Below are positions 22,765-33,400 of a DNA stretch of 64,000 nt, piece after piece. The notes below the pieces were generated by a model that saw nothing but the letters and a program-made list of their open reading frames with translations, made no database searches and had not been told where the DNA came from. The stretch comes from Euleptes europaea (taxonomy: Eukaryota; Chordata; Lepidosauria; Squamata; Sphaerodactylidae). A program made the translations under genes and the position numbers. Where the stretch lies: assembly GCF_029931775.1 (NCBI RefSeq), contig NC_079312.1:15817821-15881820 (forward strand), read 5' to 3'. Numbering within the stretch: the stretch's first letter is position 1; each line of letters begins with the position of its first letter.

Positions 22765-22905
22765 CTCTCCATCAATTTACCTGGAACAGATGTTATGCTA
22801 ACTGGTCTCTAATTTCCTGGGTCCCCCTGGAGCCCTTTTTATAGGTGGGTTTTACATTAGCCATTTCCCAATACTTTGGTACTGAGGCTGATCTTAGGGA
22901 CATTT
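22765..22905 (-). mobile_element. Small CR1-type reverse transcriptase fragment
   Basis: The minus strand translates to PKYWEMANVKPTYKKGSRG in one frame, the motif before the NYRPVSL block of CR1 reverse transcriptases. It sits between the gypsy gag piece and the DIRS element. Confidence 0.5.
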
Positions 22906-24110
22906 GAACCAATGTGGGAGGTTCACATCAGACTACTCAGAATGAAAACCCTCTTCCTGACAGCCATCACCTCGGCCCGTCACGTGTCAGAACTGAAGGC
23001 ACTTTCCATACGTCAGGATCTGTGTATATTCCACAAGGACAGAGTGGTCCTCCGAACAGACCCGTTCTTCACCCCTAAGGTTCGATCACAGTTCCATCAA
23101 GCTCAAGAAATCAACCTTCCTTCTTTCTACCCCAATCCTTCCAATGCCAAGGAACGCAGTTGGCATACCTTGGACTTGCACAGAGCTCTCCACATATACA
23201 TATTAAGGACAGCTTCCATCCGAAAGACTGAATACCTATTTATTTCCATAGCACCACCTAACAAGGGTATGCCAATGTCTCGCCAGTCCATCAGCACGAC
23301 TATCTGCAGGTGCATCACCAAGGCATACATTGCAAGCGGGCTTCAGGCCCCATTAGGCATCACGACACACTCCCTCCGGAGTGCAGCAATCTCCGCAGCA
23401 CTGTTCAAACAAGTATCAACGGAGGAAATATGCAGGGCAGCTACATGGTCTAATCCGTCCACTTTCATTAAGCACTACCACATTAACACCTTAGCATCAG
23501 CAGAGGCCGCCTTCAGTAGGCGCGTATTGCAACACGTAGTTAAAGAAGATGACATCTAGGACTCCCACCTGAAAGTGAAGGGGCTCTTGGGCATCCCAAC
23601 ACTGCAAGGTGACCTTCCTTCAGAGCGGGAAAGGTACATTGTTTACTCACCGAGAAGATCCTTTCCGCTCTGAAGTAGAAGGTCATCTTGCCCACCCATG
23701 AGGAGTCATCTTATCAGGGTGGCGGACTAATTTGAACCAACATTCATCAGCCAACGTGAACCTCAAGCAAGATAATCACCGCTGCACAAGACAAACACAG
23801 TTGCAATAAAGGGGGCACCTTGTCCTTCCTACTGTTGTGTTGATGTTCAACCAGTTCATTGTGTTGTTCAATCTGTTGTTATGGTTTTTGTTATCATGTT
23901 CCTGTTTTTTCCTTGTCCCTAATGAGCTCGTAGTAGATTAACTGGAAGTGTGTGGGCGTTCCTCGCCCCAAGACAGGAAATAGTTTAATTTTAGTCCTGC
24001 CTCTCCAAGCAATGGGACGAGAAACACCCAACGCTGCAAGATGACCTTCTACTTCAGAGCGGAAAGGACCTTCTTGGTGAGTAAACAATGTACCTTTCTG
24101 ACTGGACTTT
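22876..24110 (+). mobile_element. DIRS-type element, 3' part with tyrosine recombinase
   Basis: The + strand frame 22876-23559 encodes a tyrosine recombinase domain of the DIRS/Ngaro type, with an arginine in TSARHVSELKAL, an HSLRSAA block and KHYHIN near the end. Downstream, 23618-23690 and 24030-24105 are inverted copies of each other (tgtttactcaccgagaagat against tcttggtgagtaaacaatgt), typical of the terminal and internal complementary repeats of DIRS elements. It is a fossil fragment without the reverse transcriptase. Confidence 0.75.
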
Positions 24111-24154
24111 AGATAGGGCCAGATGTGTTTTATTATGCTTTAGGCTACTTATAT

Positions 24155-24440
24155 TGGGGTCGCAACCTTTTTGAGCCTGTGGCCATCTTTGGAATTCTTA
24201 CACAGCATGGTGAGGGCAGCCACAAATGGGATGCCACAAAATAGCTGCCGCCGGAGGTGGAGCCAGCCACTAAATGGCTACTGCAGCATTCCTTCAGTTA
24301 CACAGTGAAGATCCTTGTGCTGTGGTGATAGTTGTTGAAAAGCTGCACAGCCAGTCAGAAGCCTGGCTTGGCAAAAGTCCCACCTTTCACGGGCCACCTT
24401 GTAAAATACCTTTTAAAACCAGGAAAGGTATTGGCACAAG
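24155..24440 (+). mobile_element. hAT-like MITE, decayed
   Basis: Starts ggggtcgcaacctttttgag and keeps the cacagcatggtgagggcagc and ccttgtgctgtggtgatag words of the family seen at 12967. The right end is degraded. The sequence just before it (24100-24150) matches the intron after the orphan exon at 40.2 kb, showing that 18.8-24.1 kb is an insertion block. Confidence 0.6.
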
Positions 24441-24477
24441 GGTCTGCTGCTCACGTTCGTTTCTTTTGCTTCTTCAG

Positions 24478-24510
24478 ACACTTTGGATTCTGGACTTCAT
24501 CTGCAGAAAG
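24478..24510 (+). CDS. TRIM gene A, 33-bp exon
   Basis: Lies between cttcttcag and gtaaat. It encodes DTLDSGLHLQK, where the first codon is completed from the 119-bp exon. The 33-bp size and the phase match the short exon before PRY-SPRY in TRIM27/39-like genes. Confidence 0.75.
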
Positions 24511-24979
24511 GTAAATTTTTCTTCATACACCACTAAATTATTTCTTAACGAAAAACCTTCTCCTTACAATTTGTGTTCTTCTACTTGGTGTTTTTCTAGA
24601 GATAACATTATTGGATACTCTTGTTTTGTTCCTCAAACATCTCTCCCTCCCTGCCTCAGCCAGTTCCTTCTTTTTCTGTGGAGGTCGGACAGGGTGAAAG
24701 ACAAGGTGGACTCTGAGGGGATGAACTGCCTCCTTTTGCCTACCTGCTGCCATATGGAAATGCAGGGAGAACAGTTGCTGGGCTTCAGCTTTGGAGGGCC
24801 TTTCAGAATCCTCCCCAAGAGAGGCACTGATCAGGTTGATGTTTGGGAGAAGAACGGAAACTACGTGCCTGTCACTCACAAGCCTCCTGTTCAACTTGGT
24901 CTTCTGCCTCCCCAGCTGTCACTCGGATGCACACTTCTGGGCAGGAGGAGGCTGTCTTCTGAGTTTAAAATAAAGTAAA

Positions 24980-27110
24980 TTCCAGAGGGAGCAGGGAATG
25001 CCGGCAATCCTCCTTATGATACACTCCGTATGATGGGGCTGGGCGTGACCCAGCCTCTCACCCAGAGTGTCTGTGCCCCCTTTTATTAAGATAGGAGCCA
25101 CCACGGTGGTCACAGACCCGTGTTTGTGCCATGGGCAGGGAGAGGTCCACATGGGTAGGTGGAGGTCCATTTGCATGTGGCCCAAAGCAACACCATATAA
25201 TGTCTTTTAGTTTTCGCACAGTGGCAAATTGGGGCCTGGATCTGTTAACATATAGTGTGTAGGATGGGGGTGTACGCAGCTTCTACTGATGGGGCAAGCT
25301 CCTTGTACTGGAGGGATCATCTTGTGGCCCTTTCTTACATGCCCAGGGTAGTGCCAATTGCCACTTTGGGGTCAGGAAGAAATTTTCCTCTGGGCCAGAT
25401 TGGCTAGGGGTCCCGGAGGATTTTCGCCTTCCTCTGGGCATAGAGCAGGGGTCACCAGCTGGAGGAAATTTCCCTGCTTGGAGCGGGAATTGGGCTGGGG
25501 TGGCCCTCAGGAGGACCCTTGTTCCTTGCTTGGCTGCAGCGGGTGGCCTGGGCATTAGGTGGATCCATTTGGGGGGAGAATGTTGACATGTAAGACTGCA
25601 CATGGCAAGCAGATAGAAAAGATCTAAGTGACAGCCAGGTGATTGGTGATGTCACATGACAGCTCAATGACTGAGCTGAAAAACTGGCTTGCACTGGACT
25701 GAGCTAGATGGTCCTGGAGACAAGGCAGCCAACTGCTGATTGGCTGGGAGATTATGCCAGTAATGTGTATAAGTGTAACATATATGTATTTGGTTGTGGG
25801 TTGAGAGAAGTGGATGCTTTGCGAAGCACTTTGACACTGTGAAATAAAATAGCACTTTTGTAAACGTGCTGACTCTGCAGTATTCACTTGCCTCTGGGGT
25901 GTCTGATACTTCTTCCAAACCCCAACAGAGAAGCCTATGAGCCTACCTCTTGTGTTGATAACTCCCTTAAGGAGTCTTTGGAACTGAGCCAGGTCTGGGC
26001 AGGTCTGGCTCAGGGACGGCTGGCTGGTGCTCACCACTGGGTGACACAGGTTGTGCTGTTCTGTGGTTCCCCCCCCCCTCAGTGGGCACTCTGATGAAGA
26101 CTGGGCTGGCACGGTCCCTCACGGGGGCTGATGCTACACTGGCTGGCAGGTGGGTCACCTGTTGTTGGATCCAACTCCTTGTTGCACGGGTGCTCCTAAC
26201 CCTGGTGGGGGAAGTCGCTTAGGCACGGGTGACTGGATCAAATTGAGGTGGTTTGGTGCTTCTGGAACACGGGGAGTCCTTGTTACCGCACAGGCAGCAC
26301 AAAGAATGGCAGCATGGATTGCTGGATGTCATCAGGGTGGAAATGACCGGGGCAAAACAAAAGGCAGCACTCTGCGGGCAGCAGCAGTGTGGGATCTGCA
26401 GGCCCAAACAAGGCGGTGGCCGGGGATGAGCACTTGTGGCTGGACATGCTGGAAAGGCAGACCTGGCAGGGTACCCGGAAAAAGTTGACCATGCCTAGGT
26501 GGAAGACCATGCCTAGGTGGAAGGCAATGCTGGCTATTGGTAGGGCGGCGGAAACCCTTGGGGGTGATGTCATTCACCTCGTGGACCAGTGGAGTTGCTT
26601 GGGGGCCTGGTTTGGCCCAGATGGTGTGCACCTGTCCTTGTGGGGCATGGATATTTGGTTGCAGGACGACCTGCACAGACTACGTGTCTGGTTGCAACGT
26701 TAGGCATTGGCGGGAGTTGTCCAGAAGCTCACACCCTTCTGGCCTCCTCTTGTGGCAGTTTGGCATTGGGCCCGGATCCTGTTTGGGGAAAAGCTGGCCT
26801 GCGTGCCCCCTTTTCCCATGCTGGGGACCCCAATAAGGGGCTTTGGAGGAGACCTGGATTTGGACATGCCCAGTCAGGGGCCGAAGGGATGGACTCCTCC
26901 CAGGTGGCAGGGGACTACACAGTGGCTGCCGTCCAAGTGGGTCCTGGACGCTGCCATCTCAGGCTGCGCCCAGCAGGGTGCTGGGTGCAGGGTACATCAG
27001 CTGGCATCGGGTCACCTGATGTCAGGATCCTACCTCCATGCTTGCCAATGCCTAATGCTGTAACCAATAAAGTTGTGGCCTGTTTCAATCCAACCAACCA
27101 TGTTTGTACT
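24980..27110 (+). mobile_element. SGNH-hydrolase-encoding retroelement relic
   Basis: Near 26530-26700 the + strand carries a stretch ending DGVHLSLWGMDIWLQDDLHR, resembling the last block (D-x-x-H) of SGNH hydrolases found in some Ngaro/DIRS-like and CR1 elements. An aataaa signal at 27065 precedes a short tail. Upstream, 25300-25450 has the ggggtcaggaagaaattttc repeat common in reptile genomes. Which element type it is remains uncertain. A solo LTR interrupts it at 25581-25927. Confidence 0.4.
25581..25927 (+). mobile_element. Solo LTR, 347 bp
   Basis: Begins tgttgacatg and ends cccaaca, with TGTTG/CAACA inverted termini. Both sides carry the 5-bp duplication gagaa (25576-25580 and 25928-25932). 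A TATA-like gtgtataagtg and an aataaa signal (near 25842) fit U3/R. The family is unknown. Strand is set by the polyadenylation signal. Confidence 0.85.
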
Positions 27111-27258
27111 TGTCATTTGTGTACTGCTTAACTTGCACTCACATGATTTGGGGTTCGGACAACACTGGGTGTTATGGGAAGGGGTGGGTGACCCCCGGTA
27201 GGAGGGGCTGGACCACTGGATTCCATGCTCGGCCTGGGTCCACAAATGCTTCTCTTCT

Positions 27259-27453
27259 CAACACGGGAAACCTCTTCTCAACACGGGAAACCTTACCCGG
27301 CCCGGACACGGAAAGGATTGACAGATTGATAGATCTTTCTCGATTCTGTGGGTGGTAGTGCATGGCCGTTCTTGGTTGGTGGAGCGATTTGTCTGGTTAA
27401 TTCCAATAACGAACGAGACTCTGACATGCTAACTAGTTATGCGTCCCCCAAGC
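27259..27453 (+). rRNA. 18S rRNA pseudogene fragment
   Basis: Matches the 3' domain of vertebrate 18S rRNA: caacacgggaaacc, ggattgacagattgatag, ggtggtagtgcatggccgtt, ggagcgatttgtctggttaa and catgctaactagttatgcg, ending cgtcccccaagc (18S has cgacccccgagc). Several substitutions show it is a non-functional copy. It is part of the chimeric insertion, not an rDNA unit. Confidence 0.9.
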
Positions 27454-27510
27454 AGGAAAGAAAATACCAAGACCACGGTTACACAGCCCGGATAACCTAC
27501 AAGAACCAAA
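27259..27510 (+). mobile_element. Chimeric 18S rRNA / PLE insertion
   Basis: A 252-bp insert flanked by the 11-bp direct repeat gcttctcttct (27248-27258 and 27511-27521). Its first 195 bp are 18S rRNA and the last 57 bp are a PLE tail. The PLE part starts aggaaag, the base after the predicted hammerhead cleavage site of the 12.2 kb copy. A 20-bp tandem repeat (27253-27272, 27273-27292) lies at its left edge. The insert ends 36 bp before the PRY-SPRY exon, and the second target copy forms part of that exon's pyrimidine tract. Confidence 0.85.
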
Positions 27511-27546
27511 GCTTCTCTTCTTGTTTCCTTGTTTTTCCCCCAACAG

Positions 27547-28048
27547 TAAATGTGACTCTTCATCCAGACACAGCCCATCCCCGACTTGTCCTGTCTGAAG
27601 ATCGGAAAAGCGTGAGATGGGGAGAAAAAGCTCAAACTCTGCCCGACAATCCTGAGAGATTTGACCAATATAGTGCTGTGCTGGGCCGTGAGGGATTCAT
27701 TTCTGGGAAGTCCTTGTGGGAAGTGAGAAAGGATGGGCTGTGGGGGTGGTCAGAATGACTGTGAGGAGGAAGGGAGGGGTCCTCTTTTGTCCTGAGGAAG
27801 GGATCTGGACTGTGGGGAAGTGGGGGGGCCACTACAAGGCTGCCTTAAAAGACCACGACCCTCCCCTGTTCCTGAGGGGGGAATTGAAGAGGATCCGAGT
27901 CTGCCTGAACTACGCTGGGGGCCGAGTGGCCTTTTTCGACGCTGACCGAGCGGCCCTGATCTACGAGTTCTCCGGAGCCTCCTTCTCTGGAGAGACCCTC
28001 CTGCCCTTGTTTTGGGTGTATCAAAAGGGCTACCTCAAACTCTCTTAA
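27547..28048 (+). pseudogene. TRIM gene A, PRY-SPRY exon with frameshift
   Basis: Follows tttttcccccaacag. The PRY part reads VNVTLHPDTAHPRLVLSEDR, KSVRWGEKAQ and LGREGFISGKSLWEV. The frame then shifts just after WEV at about 27720-27730, where a few codons usual in the family seem missing. The SPRY continues in another frame: GWAVGVVRMTVRRKG, PEEGIWTVGKWGGHYKA, RIRVCLNYAGGRVAFFDADR and LLPLFWVYQKGYLKLS, then taa. B30.2 domains bind the ligase target. Without a sequencing or assembly error, the protein would end soon after WEV. Confidence 0.85.
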
Positions 28049-29124
28049 GACTGTCTCTTCACAGCAGGAGCATCGATAAGGCCTCTGCGGGCTCCCAGCC
28101 ACCAAAACTGGGGTAAAATGGAGACATTTCTCCTGCATTTCCCAACATTCCCTTTTTTCCCGTTGTTTCTCATTTCTGAAAGCAACAGTAATACATTTCA
28201 CCTCAGAAAGTGCTCCGAGAAAGCAGGAAGTATTTGAAAGCCTGCCTCTTGACACACTGCTTTGTGATTGGTTGTGAGAGAAAGCAGTCGTCTGTGTCCA
28301 GTGCTTTGCTATCTGCATGGAGATTTCAGTTGGGCTGAGCTCAGGTTAGAGGGAAGAGTCGAGTTAAGAGAGGGATGGGAAGACCCAGACGTTGCGAGGG
28401 TTGTCAGCGAGCTCATGTCTAATGGATGGAAAACACTTGCAGAACTCCAAGGAACAACCGAGTCAGATGGGGCGAATGTGGGTCCAAGTTCCCATGCAAA
28501 AACGACCTATGTCAGCCTCAGGCTTTTGGGAGGTTTTTCTCCCTCAGAAATCCCATTGGAGTGCCCCTCCTGAAGGGCAAGGAGGATGCTATCAAGGTTG
28601 CTATGTTCCTAGCACTTGGGTTTCAATCATGGTAGATGTTAGGGTTGTACAGATATTATGTTAATGATAAAATTATGTTGATTTGAAAACTGCTGTCTTG
28701 AATTGTTGGGTTTTTTTGGGGGGGGGGGCTTCATAAGTGCCAGATAAGGCACAAGGATGCTTTAATTTGTTGACTTGAACTGTCCCCAGCTCTCCAGTTG
28801 TATAAAGAAAATCAGGAGGGGGATTTCTGTAACCAGGGTTCTGCTGGGTTAAGCTTCTATTAAAATTTCTCTTTTGTCTCTCTGTGTGTTTGTGCCTCTC
28901 TTCAGATGAGTATACGCTTCTGAAATGAAGCATTTGTCATGCTGAGCAGCCCATTATGGGGAATACATGGCTGGTGACCAGAAAATTCAGGCTTCTGCTG
29001 TAAGTCTCCCCAAGTAGATTTAGAGGAAGAATTGTCATGTGACATTATTGGGTTTGAAGTTTTCACGCCTCCCGCCAGGGCCAACGATTAAAAGGAACAG
29101 AAGGAAGGAGACGTCCGGGTAGGG
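28049..29124. other. 3' flank of TRIM gene A
   Basis: Probably 3' UTR and intergenic DNA. Only short unsupported ORFs and a poly-G tract near 28725 are visible. An attaaa polyadenylation-like word lies near 28859. Confidence 0.4.
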
Positions 29125-29590
29125 TGATGTCATTGTGACCTGCTTCCTTCCACGGTCTCTCAGCCTCACTCTTGAGAATGTAAGCAGAGCCCGCTGAGTG
29201 AGACCAGTGGTCCATTTAGTCCAGCATCCTGTTCTACACAGTGGCCAAGGAATGCCCCTGGACGGTCAACAAACACGGCACAGAGGCCGAGACGCGCCCC
29301 TGCTGCTGCCTCCCAGCAGTGTTATTTAGAGGTTGGCTGCTTCTGGCTATGGAGGCTCACTTCAGTCACCAAGTTTAGTGGCCACTGCTGGACCTCTCTT
29401 CCTTGAATATGTCTAGTCCTCTTTTAAAGCTAGCTATGCTCATGGTCATCATCAGCAATGAATTCCACAGTTTAATTACTGATTGAGTAAAAAAAAAAGT
29501 CCTTTTGTCTATCCCAAAACCTATTTCTCAGCAACTTCATTGGGTGCCTCCGAGTTCTAGTATTATGGGATGGAGAAAAAGATATGAAGG
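29125..29590 (-). mobile_element. CR1 LINE 3' end
   Basis: Same minus-oriented tail as at 18805-19255 (gtgagaccagtggtccattt, cacagtggccaaggaatgcc). The end of ORF2 is at the high-coordinate side. Confidence 0.65.
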
Positions 29591-29676
29591 CGTTACGGCT
29601 GAACCTAATTCCGCTCTCTTCCATTTTATCCTCACAACAACCCTGCCTAAACAACGCTGGAGAAGGGAGTTATTTC

Positions 29677-30089
29677 TGACGTGGAAGCAAGTGGTTTAGG
29701 AGTTCCTCCAGGACATAACCACCAGCAGTCTTGCTTTATAAGAAACAGTGTCTTTTATTTACAGTGCACAGATAAAACATACCATCATGTACACTTCTCC
29801 ACTACTACTTCCAGGCTGTAATTGATTTGTATTTGAGTGTGTTTTACAGAAGCACAGTTACATAGCCTTATATACACCCACTACACCTGATCTGCATTAG
29901 GCCACCTGTGGACCTTCCCAGCATTACATCAGCAAACTGCCCAGATCCAGATTCCTTCATTTCCCTTTGGTACCAGCAAGGCTATTGCTTCTGCTGACAT
30001 CATCTTTGGCCTCTCAGATCTCCAAGATCTGACAGCTCTCACACAGCTGTTACTTGTCAGATTATTACAACCAACTTGATACTCTGACA
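29677..30089 (-). repeat. Copia 3' LTR
   Basis: On the minus strand it starts tgtcagagtatcaag and ends gcttccacgtca. It is preceded on that strand by the polypurine tract gagaaggag. Confidence 0.92.
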
Positions 30090-30157
30090 CTCCTTCTCAA
30101 GTTGTTATAATAATTGGACCAGTTGTTTAAATCTGTCACTACTCACTGCTTTAGTGA

Positions 30158-30449
30158 TGTCAGGCCTGTATCTCAGTTGATTTGTTTACTTTCGTTTTCC
30201 CACTGACCAGACTCAAGGACTGTTGTGCATACCTAACTCCGTTTGAAGCTCTGGGAACCCAGCTCTGTTTGTGATTTGTAATCTCTTGCCTTTTCCTATG
30301 CTTTTATATTACCAAGTTCAAGCCAGCAAGCCTCATTGCTGTCACCTTTTCTTTATGCTCTGTTAACCTATTTGACCAGTAAAAACAAGCTTCTTTGGAC
30401 CTGACTGTCTCTGATGTGGTTTTTGGTTTGATTGGGCCAAGGGCTTACA
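30158..30449 (+). repeat. Gypsy LTR (only LTR of the nested element)
   Basis: 292 bp, tgtcaggcctg to gggcttaca. Same length and family as the solo LTR at 35666-35957, which lies in the opposite orientation. Confidence 0.85.
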
Positions 30450-33400
30450 TTGTGACAGCAATCCCTTTGTCTCCCTGTCAGGCTGGAGTCCTGGAGGGTT
30501 CGCCTGCCACTCGGATGGGAGCGAGGAGAGCGCTCTCCGAGTGATTTGCTCGTGGCTGTTCGCCCCAGGCCCGCCGGATTTGATCCCCGGGTAGCAGGTT
30601 CCGACTGAGAACCCTGGAAGACGATCCCGACCTCGTACGGGACATTGTAGCTGAGCTACGGAGGACGAGCACGGAAGTTAGTCGCCTACATGGATTAATA
30701 CAGGCCCAGTGGCGTTCTCTAGCGACAACCCCCTGGATGTCCGACGTTGAGGATGCCAACGCCTGCTTAGACCTCCAAGCCCTTGATCAGTTGGTGGAGG
30801 ATGCTCGGTCGGCGGCTGAGGATTTACAACTGCTAACGGACTTGTTAGACAGACTTATTGTTCGTGAGACCCCTCCTGATCTGCCCGCGACCCCAATCCG
30901 CCCTGCCGTATCCCAAGCCATGGCGGGATCAGCACCGGAAGGTGTTTCATTGGTGCCAAATGCGGCTGAGTGTCAAGCAGAGGCACAACGGATCGCAGTC
31001 CAAACGGCGCTACTGTTTGTGGGACTACCTAAGGATACCACGGTAGCCGACCTATCACAATTGTTAACCCCAACTTTCGGAGCTGGGGCACCCGCACTAG
31101 CGGTCCAGGTTCAACCGCTGCTGGGCGGGGAGTCTAAACCACTCCTCGCCCTTTTGGAGAAGGAACTTCTACCACTTGTTACCACAGCTGCTGCCCTGAA
31201 GCTCGAGGCCGCCCAGACTCTCGCGGACCGAGAGGCAGCGGCCAAAGCTCAGGCCGAACGGGAGAGAGAGCAGCAGTTGGCTGCGGAACGGGCGCGAGCG
31301 GATGTGCGCCCCAAAGACACCGGGCGGCCCGGCCCCTCGTTTAGACCAACGTTTTCTCCGGCTTTTGCTCCGTCTCTCTCCACCCAACTCACACGTCGCC
31401 TCGTAGAATGGCTTCGGGGCTCCGACGATTCTGACGAGGAGGACTTGTATGGGGACGGCTTCCATTGGGCCTCCGATTTGGGCCTGAAGAAGAAGTGCAC
31501 CTGTTGCGAGCTCAAAACCGGGAGTTATACGATCGTGTAGACCGTCTCCAGGATCAAATGGAACACTTGTTTCTAGAAAACGAGCGCTTGCAGCAGGCGC
31601 TGACGACTCCAGCGCAGCCCGTTCTCCCTGCACCCGCAGCACCGGTACACCTCCCATTTCAGCCGGGTGTACCCGCTCAACCACCTGCTCTCCCCCTAGT
31701 CCCGGGAGCCCCGGCTGTACCAATTCCCGGGGCACCCGTGCAACCGGGACAACCCATACCCGGTCAATGGAAGCAACCTTGGCTAAAGACGACCTACGAT
31801 GGTTCGCTCGAGACTCTGCCCTGTTTTCTACATCAAGTGGACTGTTACATGAGAGAACAGGGGCAATACTTTCCCACCGAGTTCGTTTCGTAGCATCTTT
31901 ATTGACGGGGAAAGCAGCCGACTGGATGGGTCTTCAATTCAACAGTAGATCCCGTTCCATTCGCTCCCTCAACAATTTCATGTTTGCCTTGCGGAGACGG
32001 TTTGAGGACCCCTTTATGGGGGAGCGAGCCAAAGCAGAACTATTACAACTCAGACAGGGCTCCTCTCCCGTCCGGGAATTTGCGGATGAATTCCAGAGAC
32101 TGGCCAGTAAGATTGTGGACTGGCCTGAAGCCACCCTTATTCATTATTTCAGGGAAGCCTTACACCCTGACATCCTGAACTGGTTGTATATGTGGGGTGA
32201 TCCTGAGACCCTGGAAGATTGGATTTTGCTCGCTGAGGAGGTTAAGAGCCGCCGACGTTTCATTTCCCTAGTCCGGCAACGGAACAGGGATAAAAGCCCC
32301 CAAAGCCCCCCATCGAAAGCGCCGCTTTCCAGCCTGCGTAAACCTACGCGGCCACCTCTGGATTGCAAAACAAGATTCCAGAGGGGGGCTTGCCTTGTTT
32401 GCGGGGAATTGGGTCACTTTGCAGCGGCTTGTCCTCAACGCCCGGAGGCCACTCGCCCCAGCATGCCACCCCGAGCTCGAGGGAGACCTCAACGCAGAGG
32501 CACCGCGGCCACCCGCAGCGCAGTGCCCGGACGACCCACACCCTTTGCACTTCACGTTCAGGAATCGGCTAACCTTCCTGCACCAAGCGACCCCGCAGGG
32601 TCCCGGATTACAAGTGCCCCAATGGGGGACAACTCTTCTTCTTCTGACGAGGATAATCAATGGAATTCTCCAGCTCTCAACCTGGAAACCCCTCTTGACT
32701 TGTCAAAAAACGGATACGGTCTGTGGTGAGTGGAGCATCTCCACAGACCCCTGCAGAATCTCCTGCTAAACCCAAAGCTCCCATCAAGGTGAGTGAAGTG
32801 GAAGCCACTGTTTATGTGGACGCAGTATTACAACACTATAAAGGAGGTCCCCAATTACCTGTCAAAGCACTTATAGACTCTGCGGCTGCACTTTAATTAG
32901 TGAGGCCACGTTTGCAGCCCTCAAAGTCAAGTCCGAAGCGCTACCAGCTCCCGTCCAATTTGCCCAATGGATGGGAGCCATTTTAAGGGGGGACCAGTCG
33001 ATCATCGCACATGGGGAGTGGTGATGGGTATTGGTTCTCATTGGGAACAAATAGACTTTACCATAGCCCCCATCCGGTTTGAAGTTGTCCTAGGGATTAA
33101 TTGGCTTAAAGGTCATAGTCCCTGTATAGACTGGGAAACTGACACTATTACCTTTGCCAATCCCAAGTGTGAACAACACCGACAGGAGGTCGCGGTGGTG
33201 TCTCCCCCCGCTCCGGCTTTAACCTCCGATGCCTCATCGCCACCTCCTTTGCCCGAAGCATACAGAGACTTTGCAGATGTCTTTGATGTTAAAGAATGCG
33301 ATACCTTGCCCCCCCACCGTACCACAGACTGTGCAATTGAGGTGGTAAAAGACTGCACACTGACTAAGAGCAAGATTTACCCCATGAGCGTTTCCGAACG

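Larger units (their letters stand above)
14226..28048 (+). pseudogene. TRIM gene A (B-box, coiled-coil, PRY-SPRY), probably a pseudogene
   Basis: Seven + strand exons follow the standard TRIM7/27/39-like pattern: 14226-14390 B-box, 14906-15001 (96 bp), 15504-15734 (231 bp), 16985-17007 (23 bp), 18680-18798 (119 bp), 24478-24510 (33 bp) and 27547-28048 PRY-SPRY. Phases match across the junctions. TRIM proteins of this class are RING E3 ubiquitin ligases, often with immune roles; the specific orthologue is unknown. Three defects suggest a pseudogene: no RING exon in the expected upstream place, where the palindrome lies; loss of AG at the 96-bp exon acceptor; and a frame change in the SPRY domain. 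Introns 5 and 6 are enlarged by nested transposons. Confidence 0.8.

Noticed and set aside
24274-24978. 234-codon ORF as a gene
   Set aside because: It runs through a hAT-like MITE, the 33-bp TRIM exon and intron; no domain and no family similarity.
26589-27131. 180-codon ORF as a host gene
   Set aside because: Out of frame with the hydrolase-like stretch, low-complexity composition and ends at the element's polyadenylation signal.
27259-27453. Functional rRNA gene
   Set aside because: Only about 195 bp of 18S with substitutions, flanked by a target duplication and fused to a PLE tail.
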